Shown here in pieces: positions 1 through 7,246 of a stretch of 16,647 nt of DNA. Both the position numbers and the translations under genes were made by a program. Location of the stretch: the NCBI GenBank assembly GCA_002887195.1, contig PJAB01001170.1:1-16647 (forward strand), read 5' to 3'. Source of the DNA: Chrysochromulina parva (Eukaryota > Haptophyta > Prymnesiales > Chrysochromulinaceae). Below the pieces are notes generated by a model, which was given only the letters and a program-made list of their open reading frames with translations, ran no database searches and was not told the DNA's origin. Position 1 is the first letter of the stretch. The number at the start of each line of letters is the position of its first letter.

Positions 1-1
1 C

Positions 2-761
2 GGGGCGGGGCGGGGGGGGGGGGGGGGCCGCGGAGGCGGGGGGGGGAGCGCGAGCGGGCAGTCCCAAATATGGGTTGAGACTTGGGGCGGGGCTGTGTGC
101 GGCGCTCAGGGCGGCGCTCGTGTCTCATCGATCGGTGCGGAGCCGACCATCGCTGTGGAAGCGAGTGCCCGCGACGGCGCTGTGGAGCCGCCCATCGGCG
201 GCACTACTTCCATTGAGAGAAGGGAGGAGGCAGTGGGGCTTGCCGTGGCTGTCGCTGGCGCCCTCGGCCGTGAGGCCGCCGCGGCGACCGTCACCGCCGC
301 CGACGTCAACGTCGATGCCGCCGACGACGAGGCCGACGACCACGAGGAGGAGGACGACGATGAGGCCGCTGCCGCTGCCGATGGTACTGCGAGCCCGGGT
401 CGGTTACCTGTGGGGAGAGGGAGGCGCCGTAGTGAGCACTTGCATGCCGATGGTACTGCGAGCCCGGGTCGGTTCGGTGCGCCGACGCCGATGATGACGC
501 CCTGTGCCGTGCTCGCCGCCCGCGACGGCGCCGCAGTGGAAGCGAGTGCCCTCGACGGCGCTGTGGAGGCGACCCCGCAGTGGCTGCGCCAAGCGGCGAG
601 TGCCCTCTACGGCGCTGTGGAAGCGAGTGCCCTTTTCGGCGCGCGTCCGACGCCGAGCGCCGCTGCGAGCGCCGCCGCAGCCACCCGGGCCACCACCTCC
701 TCGCCAACGAGTGCCCCCTCAGCCGCCGCCACCTCCGCCGCCGCCACCTCCGCCGCCGCCC

Positions 762-793
<32 letters not shown>

Positions 794-2018
794 TCTGCCG
801 CCGCACGCGACTCGCTCGTGGCGTCGCCTCCGGTGCCAACCGAACCACCCACGCCCAGCCAGCCGCCCACGACGACGCCTTCCGGGCCGCCCACGACGAC
901 GCCTCGCTGGCCGCCCACGACGACGCCCAGCCAGCCGCCCATCGTCCTGTCGCCCGAGTCCCCCGCGGCCGAGGAGGCGCGCCCGCCCTGGGCGCTGCAC
1001 CGGGCGCCCACGACGGCGCCCCTGCCGTACGTGCAGTTGGAGGGCCTCCCTTTTGCCGAGGCGCTTGCGCTGCTGGCCTCGCCCTCGCTCGCCATTGCCG
1101 ACGGGCGCCGACCAGCGCCGTCCTCGTGGGCGTCCTCGTGGGCGCCGTCGTGGGCGCCGCCGCCCGTGCCTGATGAGCGCGATGAGCGCGCCACTCCATT
1201 GACAGCGCCGTCGTGGGCGCGCCCGGACGAGGCCGCCCACAACGGCGCCGGGCGCGTCGTTGCGAGCGCACTCGCTCCCACACCCTTGCAATGGCCGCCA
1301 TGGACACCAACAGCGCCTCCAGAGATGCCGTCACCGGCCTCCTCGGGAGCGCAAGCGTCGGCGGCGGCGGCGACGGCGGAGGCGCCAGTCGCCGTCCTGG
1401 CGCCCACAACGGCGCTGGCGAGCGTCATGGTGCCCACAACGGCGCTAGCGAGCGTCATCTCGCCCGCAACGGCGCTAGCGAGCGTCATCTCGCCCGCAAC
1501 GGCGCTAGCGAGCGTCATCTCGCCCGCAACGGCGCTGGCGGCGGAGGGGGCAGCTACGCGCACGCCGCCGCCCGCGGCAACACCGAGCGCCGTCGTGGGC
1601 GAGCATGCTGCTCCCGAGGCTGCATGCGTTGGCGTTGGCGTCGTCGTAGGCCGAGTGCCGAGCGGCGTGCCACACCCAGTGTCCGAGACATCGCCCCTGC
1701 CTGACGGGCTGGCCCTGCCCGCATTCCTGAGCGCCTCGCTGCTTCACCCCTCACGCCGTCCCAACGGCTACGTGCCCACGAGCGCGCGTGCGCGGCTCTC
1801 ATCGCGCGGCCGGGAGCTGTTCAAGGCGAGGGTGGCCAAACGCGTCGTGTTGGGCACGTATTCACAGCTGCGGCCGGGAGCCCTTCAAGGCGGAGCTCAG
1901 GCATGCGCAGCGACGCATCCCCAAGATGATCCAGGGCGACAGCGTACAGGACAGCCCCTCGCTGCGCCGCCAGATTGATCAGCTCAAGGCCACCAATCGC
2001 TCCATAGAGTCCGAGTGA
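2..2018 (+). CDS. Low-complexity Ala/Pro/Thr-rich protein, 5'-partial, two exons
   Basis: I do not recognise this protein. The frame is open from the window edge with no stop, and the first in-frame ATG is at 491. The same peptide words (EASARDGAVE, EASALDGAVE) occur in this frame on both sides of 491, so the gene probably begins upstream. Exon 1 (to 1831) is full of short in-frame repeats: ADGTASPGR twice, PPTTTP three times, and a ten-residue ATALASVISP-type unit about five times. A less repetitive stretch (VQLEGLPFAEALALLASPS) lies in the middle. Without splicing the frame ends at 1978 in unconvincing sequence. Removing GT-AG 1832-1895 joins GRELFKAR to LRHAQRRIPKM and continues to QIDQLKATNRSIESE with a stop at 2018, a charged, helix-prone end that looks real. 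Function is unknown; the reverse strand is also open in places, so coding status is only moderately sure. Confidence 0.45.
377..475 (+). repeat. Two-copy 69-nt-spaced direct repeat
   Basis: A stretch of about 30 nt containing ATGGTACTGCGAGCCCGGGT occurs at about 377-406 and again at about 446-475. The spacing is 69 nt (23 codons), so both copies encode ADGTASPGR in the same frame of the flanking ORF. Confidence 0.8.
721..805 (+). repeat. (CCG)n trinucleotide tract
   Basis: A nearly pure run of CCG triplets broken by a few ACC/CTC triplets. In the frame taken for the gene it encodes alanine; in the other plus frames it reads proline or arginine, which creates misleading open frames on both strands. 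Confidence 0.9.
868..942 (+). repeat. 24-nt tandem repeat (PPTTTP units)
   Basis: Three imperfect copies of a unit centred on CCGCCCACGACGACGCC. In frame they read PPTTTPSG, PPTTTPRW, PPTTTPSQ. Confidence 0.75.
1402..1544 (+). repeat. 30-nt tandem repeat, about five units
   Basis: The unit contains CAACGGCGCTAGCGAGCGTC followed by ATCTCGCCCG. The three central copies are essentially identical, while the outer ones vary (ATGGTGCCCA, GCTGGCG). In frame each unit encodes ten residues, TALASVISPA or close variants. Near identity of the central units points to recent expansion. Confidence 0.85.
1832..1895 (+). other. Predicted 64-nt GT-AG intron
   Basis: The candidate intron begins GTGGCC and ends GGCGGAG. 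Its length (64, remainder 1 on division by 3) is what is needed to move from the upstream frame into the helix-like downstream frame, and the join falls between whole codons (AGG then CTC). The last 26 nt of the upstream exon (1806-1831) and the last 26 nt of the intron (1870-1895) agree at 22 of 26 positions. Splice signals themselves are weak, so the support is frame and repeat structure. Confidence 0.45.
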
Positions 2019-2299
2019 GACGCAACACGCAAGTCCGCTCGAAAGGTACGAAGCCGCGGACCGGGCGACTGCAGTCTGCGCAGAGCGCAGTCCCGGCACA
2101 CTACTCGCGACGGTGCGATGTAAAGATAAAGGGAGGGAAACGTGATGTTCTGGAGGCACACCCGCTCTTGAGGGACGCGTCGTTGGAATACAACCTCCAA
2201 TTTTGACCCCTAATGATTCTCGCTCAATTAACATTAGATTCGATCATCAACGAAACAGGACTAGAATAGAAGCAACGAGGCAATCTCCATAAGTACCCC
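2019..2299. other. AT-richer spacer, no gene seen
   Basis: This spacer is visibly richer in A and T than its surroundings, especially from about 2110 on (for example TGTAAAGATAAAGGG and CTCAATTAACATTAGATTCG). I see no convincing coding frame. Because a primer-binding-site match and LTR-like edge adjoin it on the right, it may be the internal start of a decayed retrotransposon on the minus strand, but no gag or pol peptide is recognisable. Confidence 0.4.
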
Positions 2300-2324
2300 G
2301 CTCTGATACCAAAATGTTGAGACC
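2300..2324 (-). mobile_element. LTR-retrotransposon remnant: PBS plus LTR edge
   Basis: On the minus strand the sequence reads CTCAACA, then TTT, then TGGTATCAGAGC (complement of 2300-2311). The last 12 nt equal the classic primer-binding site complementary to the 3' end of eukaryotic initiator methionine tRNA, common in Copia-type elements. It directly follows a string ending CA, as the end of a 5' LTR should; on the plus strand the LTR edge begins TGTTGAGACC at 2315. The rest of the LTR and a second copy are not visible, so this is at best a truncated scrap. The exact 12-mer with correct spacing to a terminal CA makes pure chance unlikely but not excluded. Confidence 0.5.
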
Positions 2325-2384
2325 GAACGCCGCCGGCGCGTGACGTTCGCGTTCACGTTTTCGACGCCGACGGGGTTGGCGACC

Positions 2385-3782
2385 ATGATGTCGACGCGCG
2401 CTTTGTTAGCGATCCTAACGTTCAGTGTTCGTCAGGCCTCTGCGCTCACAATGCGCCTCACGATTCCCAACTCGCCGCTCAAGACACTCTTTGCGCCGGG
2501 CGCTACAGACCACAGGTCCTACGCATTCTTCTGCTTCACCGTCGGAAGCAATGGGCAGCCCACCTACGCGCACGGCACCGCGCAGTCTTACTGGTACTTT
2601 CAGGGTCCGGTCAATGCGAACCGCACGGCGACCTTTGCGCTCTACGCGGTCAACGCCTTCACTGGCGCGCCCATCACCGGTACGATGACGGTTCAGTTCT
2701 CGAGCAACTTCCAGGCGGCGACAGCGGTGAGCATCAGCAACTGCGTTGACGCGCAGTGTGCTCTCTGGCCGACGTCCCTCTCGGATGGCACGCCAACTTT
2801 CGCTGAAGCGTCCAACACCGAGAGCATCTGCTTGTGGGTTGCCGGCGAGGCTGCCGTCTCGAAAAGTGCCTTGCTGGACCATCAGTGGCAAGGCGCGCAG
2901 GGCGTGACCAACATCTGCACGGCGAGCAACGGCATCGTCGGCTCGTTCACGTATGAGAGGTCGGCCGCGGAGTGCGCCGCTGACAACCTGCCGCCTTCGT
3001 GCCCTCTTCTTCACGGCTCATACGACGGCAGCGCCCTCGCTACGGAGACGGGACGCGGCCTTGCTCTGGCGGTGTGGTACGACGAGACGGGCAAGGGATC
3101 GGACTTGTTCGTCGCGACCACGGCGACGAGCGTCAGGGGCTTCTATTGCCGAGCCGAGGGTACGAACATCACGCTCTGCTATGCGGAGCAGTACACGCTG
3201 GAGCGAAGCAACAGCGCGGCCGAGTGTTACGCGCACCTCCGGATGCGATCTTACGAGGTGATGATTGAGCTGCTTGCGGTTGTGTCCGCCATCTGGGACA
3301 CCACCGGATACGCCAGTGCTCTCATCGCCTCCGGGGTCGCACAGGCGGCGGATGTGAGCACCTCGGCGGTGACAGTCAACTGGCAGCGAGAGGGTCGAAT
3401 GCACCACTATGACGCCGTGACTATCCGTCTGACCGTAACGGTCGCGACCGCCTCGAGTGCGCATGCCACCAACGTGGCCAACGCCCTCTCGCCCGACATT
3501 GGCACCCCGGGCGCAGCCTCGTCCTTCTTTCGCACTCAAGGGCTACAGGTGCGCGTCTTGTCGATCGAGACTCCGCCGACCGTGCGTGTAATCGACGACG
3601 GCAGCGGTGACGAGCTTCGGTATCTGGTGCTGCTGCTGCTGCTCGTGCCGCTCGGGCTGCTGATATACTCATTCCATCTCAAATGCGCGCAAGGCGTCTG
3701 CCTTACCGACGGCAAGCCTCAGTTCGACGTCAAGACCCGAGGCCCAAACGCCCAGGCCGCATCAGGTCCAAGTGACTTATGA
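2385..3782 (+). CDS. Type I membrane protein with signal peptide, unknown family
   Basis: A 465-residue protein. The ATGATG at 2385 in context ACCATGATG is chosen because the open frame upstream of it has no ATG. Residues 1-20 form a signal peptide (positive MSTR, hydrophobic ALLAILTF, cleavage near RQASA). The lumenal or extracellular part, about 21-410, has some ten scattered cysteines and two N-glycosylation sequons (N79-R-T, N261-I-T). Residues 412-430 (YLVLLLLLVPLGLLIYSF) are one transmembrane helix, leaving a cytosolic tail of about 35 residues. Residues about 288-402 alternate beta-like and helical stretches ending VRVLSIETPPTVRV, which reminds me of small ferredoxin-like modules common in secreted algal proteins; that is inference. 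It runs towards the kelch gene. A surface or endomembrane receptor or scaffold is possible, but no function can be assigned. Confidence 0.75.
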   Translation: MMSTRALLAILTFSVRQASALTMRLTIPNSPLKTLFAPGATDHRSYAFFCFTVGSNGQPTYAHGTAQSYWYFQGPVNANRTATFALYAVNAFTGAPITGTMTVQFSSNFQAATAVSISNCVDAQCALWPTSLSDGTPTFAEASNTESICLWVAGEAAVSKSALLDHQWQGAQGVTNICTASNGIVGSFTYERSAAECAADNLPPSCPLLHGSYDGSALATETGRGLALAVWYDETGKGSDLFVATTATSVRGFYCRAEGTNITLCYAEQYTLERSNSAAECYAHLRMRSYEVMIELLAVVSAIWDTTGYASALIASGVAQAADVSTSAVTVNWQREGRMHHYDAVTIRLTVTVATASSAHATNVANALSPDIGTPGAASSFFRTQGLQVRVLSIETPPTVRVIDDGSGDELRYLVLLLLLVPLGLLIYSFHLKCAQGVCLTDGKPQFDVKTRGPNAQAASGPSDL

Positions 3783-4377
3783 GGCCTAGGGCTCGGCGAG
3801 GCCAGGCAGGCCGGGCGAGGGCTAGAGGGAGGGGAGAAGCTGGAAGATCATGTGCGTGAGTGATCAACAAGAGCTGAGGAGAAGCACGCAACCAAGGGAA
3901 TTACAACTTCTGAATGGTCAACCGGCAGCACTCGAGACAATCATGGCCGGTACGTCGATCGGTAACGATTGGAACACTTGCTTGACCCCGGGGGCGCCGC
4001 CCGGGGGGGCTCGCGGCTGATAATAGGCGGGGCGGGAGAAGGCGGGAGTGTACAGTCTACAGACGTCTACAGCTGTTAGTACATGTAGGTGAGTGTAGGT
4101 TACCCGTGCGAAGCGTGTAGGCGAGGCCGCGTCCGTGCCGGACGTACCGTACAATCGTGTTTTGGCATCGTGGGTGACTGTCCGGTTCCACAGCTCACAC
4201 AAACATGATCTCATGAAACACATCACCGTCCGATCACGCCGTCCAAACAGTGTTCGACAGCCAAACACGCGTAAAGCTGCCGCTTCGCCCCACATGTTCC
4301 ATTAGAGAGCGTACGCCTCTGAGCCAGCGTGCATCTGGCCCCACGGCCGCGCGCGTGTGCCGCCGCCGCAGTCGCGC
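3783..4377. other. Spacer between convergent genes
   Basis: This 595-bp stretch holds the 3' ends of two converging genes. I see no credible gene: the minus-strand frame at 3918-4295 (125 residues) has no recognisable features. Visible elements are a GC hairpin at 3986-4006, a ten-nucleotide direct repeat of GTCTACAG (4055-4062, 4065-4072), and several GTGTAGG-like words between 4080 and 4125. Confidence 0.6.
3986..4006. terminator. GC-rich hairpin in 3' spacer
   Basis: CCCCGGG (3986-3992) and CCCGGGG (4000-4006) form a perfect 7-bp stem around GGCGCCG. It sits between convergent genes, so it could act in 3'-end formation or separate the transcripts, but eukaryotic ends are not normally set by such hairpins. 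The role is a guess. Confidence 0.25.
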
Positions 4378-5484
4378 CTAGGCCTCGTCGTCTTCTTCCT
4401 TGGCAGCCTCCTTCTTCTTATCACCGCCGCCGGCACTCTCCATCGCCCCTGGATCTGAGCAGTCAAGGGTGTACACGTCGCCGCCGATGGGCTTCGAGCC
4501 GTCAAAGCCCCCAAAGATGTGCAGCAGGGAGCCCACGAAATGCATCGAGTGTCGGCTTCGTGCCTCGGGGACCGGAGCCTCGACCGCAAGGTCGCGGAGG
4601 GCATACGTGGTGGCGTCGAGCAACCAAAAGTCGTTGAGCGATTTGAAGCCGTCGTAGCCGCCGAAGATGAAGACGTACCGGCCGTCCTTTGTGCACGCGG
4701 CCGCGTGCTGCGCGCGCGCCGTGATCGACTTGGAGCCCACCGGCGCCTCCATCTGAACCTTGGCCCACGTGGCGGAGGAGCAATCGGCACCCATCTCGAG
4801 CTTGTACGCGTCACTCATCACGCGGTCGGCCTTGTTGAAGCCGCCGAAGAAGAGGATGATGCCGCTCGCGCCGAGCATTGTCGCCGAATGCTTCACGCGG
4901 GGCGAGGGTGCCGGACCCTTGCAGGCCGGCCGCGACCAGCCCGCCGGGTCGTGAGACAAGATGAACAGGTCGTCGTACTGCTGCAGCGTGTCCATCCCGC
5001 CAAAGATGGCAATTTTGTCCTTCTTCGTGCCGAGGTACGTGGCCGAGTGACCGTAGCGTGGGGAGGGCGTCGTGCCGGAGCACTCCAGCTTCGTCCATCT
5101 GGGCACCGGAAACGTGGTCACGGGGTCGATCTCGACCACGCACTTCCACGCGTCGTTGACGCAGCCAATGTTGAGCGCAAATCCACCAAAGAGGATGAGT
5201 GTCGTTTGCTTGTCTTCTTCACCGATAGAGGTGAGGGAGGCCTGCGTCCGCGGCGCGGGCGGCGGGCCCTTTTCACCCTCCGCTTGCTCAGCCATTGCCA
5301 CAAAGCCCTCGCCCGACGTCTGCTCGAACGAGTACATCGCGCCGCTGATGCCCGACCGTTGGCCGCCAAAAAGGAGCACACGCCTTGCGTCGCCCGTCGC
5401 GATCTGCGCGTCGCTGGCAGGAAATGCGACGGGCCCCATCTGCCCGTAGGAGGGAAGCTTGAGCTTCTCGAACTTGGCGGCCAT
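4378..5484 (-). CDS. Kelch-repeat beta-propeller protein
   Basis: A 368-residue protein starting MAAKFEKLKLPSYG; the open frame extends upstream to 5616, but ATG 5484 has good context (GCCATGGCC on the minus strand) and begins the conserved-looking part. Six kelch blades are visible from their FGG signatures near residues 39, 99, 161, 213, 274 and 324, with typical spacing of 50-60 residues and the SPRYGHSATY / SPRVKHSATM / RAQHAAACT / RSRHSMHFV strands between them. The protein is almost entirely propeller, with no BTB, F-box, Rab-binding or phosphatase domain, and ends in a charged tail (KKKEAAKEEDDEA). Such kelch-only proteins are protein-binding platforms, usually cytosolic or nuclear; the partner cannot be told. 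It is divergent from the helicase gene, 173 bp away. Confidence 0.9.
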   Translation of the reverse strand: MAAKFEKLKLPSYGQMGPVAFPASDAQIATGDARRVLLFGGQRSGISGAMYSFEQTSGEGFVAMAEQAEGEKGPPPAPRTQASLTSIGEEDKQTTLILFGGFALNIGCVNDAWKCVVEIDPVTTFPVPRWTKLECSGTTPSPRYGHSATYLGTKKDKIAIFGGMDTLQQYDDLFILSHDPAGWSRPACKGPAPSPRVKHSATMLGASGIILFFGGFNKADRVMSDAYKLEMGADCSSATWAKVQMEAPVGSKSITARAQHAAACTKDGRYVFIFGGYDGFKSLNDFWLLDATTYALRDLAVEAPVPEARSRHSMHFVGSLLHIFGGFDGSKPIGGDVYTLDCSDPGAMESAGGGDKKKEAAKEEDDEA

Positions 5485-5657
5485 GGCCCTCCCCAGCCGC
5501 AACAGCCGCCTTCGGGGAGCGCGTGAGTGAGAACGCAATCTGTGAAGCGCGCGTGTCGTGAACGTCTCCCCCTTGGTCCATGAACAGAGGTGCCTTTTCG
5601 TGCCTTCGCGTTTCATTTTGCAAACTCGTCGATTCGAACACGATAGGGACTCCTAAG
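5485..5657. promoter_or_regulatory. Shared divergent promoter region (kelch / helicase)
   Basis: Only 173 bp separate the two preferred ATGs, which point away from each other, so transcription of both must start within or very close to this stretch. No TATA box is obvious. It also includes an alternative upstream helicase ATG at 5580. Confidence 0.4.
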
Positions 5658-7210
5658 ATGGCCATCCCCGGTCGCCGCGAGGCCAAGGCGGCTCCATCTG
5701 CGTCGTCAGATGATCTCACGGACGCCCTCAACTCCCTGAGCCTCGCCCTGCCCACCAAAGAAGAGACAGTGCCCATCAAAGTCCCGCTCCGCGACTACCA
5801 GGCCGCGCTGCTGGCCGACTGCGCCGCCCTCTTCAAGGGAGGAGAGCGCGCGGTGCTCGCATACCTGCCGACCGGAGGAGGAAAGACGCGTGTGGGCGCG
5901 GCGGCAATTTCCGAGGCCTTGCAACGGTCGACGGCCGCTCGCTGCCTCTTCGTCGTCAACCGTCGCTCGCTTCTGGAGCAGACACGTGACGCGCTGGTGG
6001 AGCTCGGCTTCGCATGCTCGACGATTGCGCTCGTCAGCGGCGAGGGCGGTTCGAACTCCGAGCTCGATCGCGCGCGCGTGCACATCGCGATGGTCCAGAG
6101 CCTGCACGAGCGCTTCCGCGCGGCGCACTCCCTCTCGCAGTACACGCTCGCCGTCATCGACGAGTGTCATGCGGCGGCGGCGCCTTCCTACCTCGCGCTG
6201 CTGGCGGAGATACCGCGGGATGCGCGCGTGCTCGGCCTGACCGCGACGCCCTTCCGCGTGACGCCCGGTGCGAGCCTCAAGTCCGTCTTCCCAGTCGCCG
6301 CGTGGGGCCCTTCCGTCTCGCAACTCATCGCACGTCGCGTACTCGTGCCTCCTCTCGTCTACGGCCCGTCGCATACGATCATGCCTCCGCAGCCGCCCGC
6401 AGCCGCCGACTTTGATGGCGACGATGGCGACGCCGCCGACGCCGCTGACGCCGCCGTGCCACGTAAGACGGGGGATGCGCCCATGATGATGGCCCTCTGA
6501 TGACCCTCTGATGGCCCTCTGATGGCCCTCTGATGGCCCCTCTCATGGCCTGATTGCGTCGCTCATCAGGTACGGCGGGGGATGCGGCGCAGCAGCGCGC
6601 GGCAGCAGCCTTCCTCGAGCAGGCCGTCGACAGCTGGTGCATGCATTCCCATCGGGTGCGCACCGTCGCCTTCTGCTCGTCGGTCGCGTCGTCCCGAGCA
6701 CTTGCATGCGCGTTCGAGGCTCGCGGCGTGCGTGCCGCCCATGTCGATGGGAGCACGCCTGCCGAGGCACGCGCGCGCGCCTTCCACGGGCTGCACTCGC
6801 AGGCGCTCTCGGTCCTGTGCAACGTCGATGTCCTCTCAGAGGGCTTCGATGAGCCTCTGGTGGCTTGTGTAATGCTGCTGCGTCACACCAACTCGGCGCG
6901 CGTCTATGTGCAGCAGCTGGGTAGAGGGCTGCGCTCGGCGCCCAATAAGTCGCGCTGTGTCGTCCTCGATCTCGTCGGCTCCTCGTGGGCGCATGGGCCG
7001 CTTACCGGTCCGATCCGTTCCGACTACACGTGGGAGGAGACGGTGGCGGCGCGCGCGGCGACGGGGGGGCGCGCGGGCGGCGGCGGAGGCGGCGGCGGCG
7101 GCGGCGGCGGCGGCACGCGCAAGTTGCTACGCCGTTGCACGTGCGGCTGCCTCTTCCATCATGGGCTTGACACGTGTCCGGGCTGTGAGGTCGACGAGGA
7201 AGTGCCCGAG

Positions 7211-7246
<36 letters not shown>

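Noticed and set aside
1..60. G-rich run at the left edge as a possible telomere or G-quadruplex element
   Set aside because: It is an irregular poly-G stretch with no telomeric unit; it could also be assembly noise at a contig end.
607..1563. Minus-strand frame of 318 codons opposite the first gene
   Set aside because: Ala/Gly/Val low complexity; the plus frame is preferred for its continuity with a helix-like end and its consistent repeat frame, though certainty is limited.
3918..4295. Minus-strand frame of 125 codons in the convergent spacer
   Set aside because: No signal peptide, domain or repeat; the length is unremarkable for GC-rich DNA.
4519..5526. Plus-strand open frame of 335 codons opposite the kelch gene
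   Set aside because: It is the antisense shadow of six clear kelch repeats and has an Arg/Ala/Val-rich composition with no domain.
6048..6060. GGTTCGAACTC, resembling a tRNA B box
   Set aside because: It lies inside the helicase ATPase domain and no cloverleaf or A box surrounds it.
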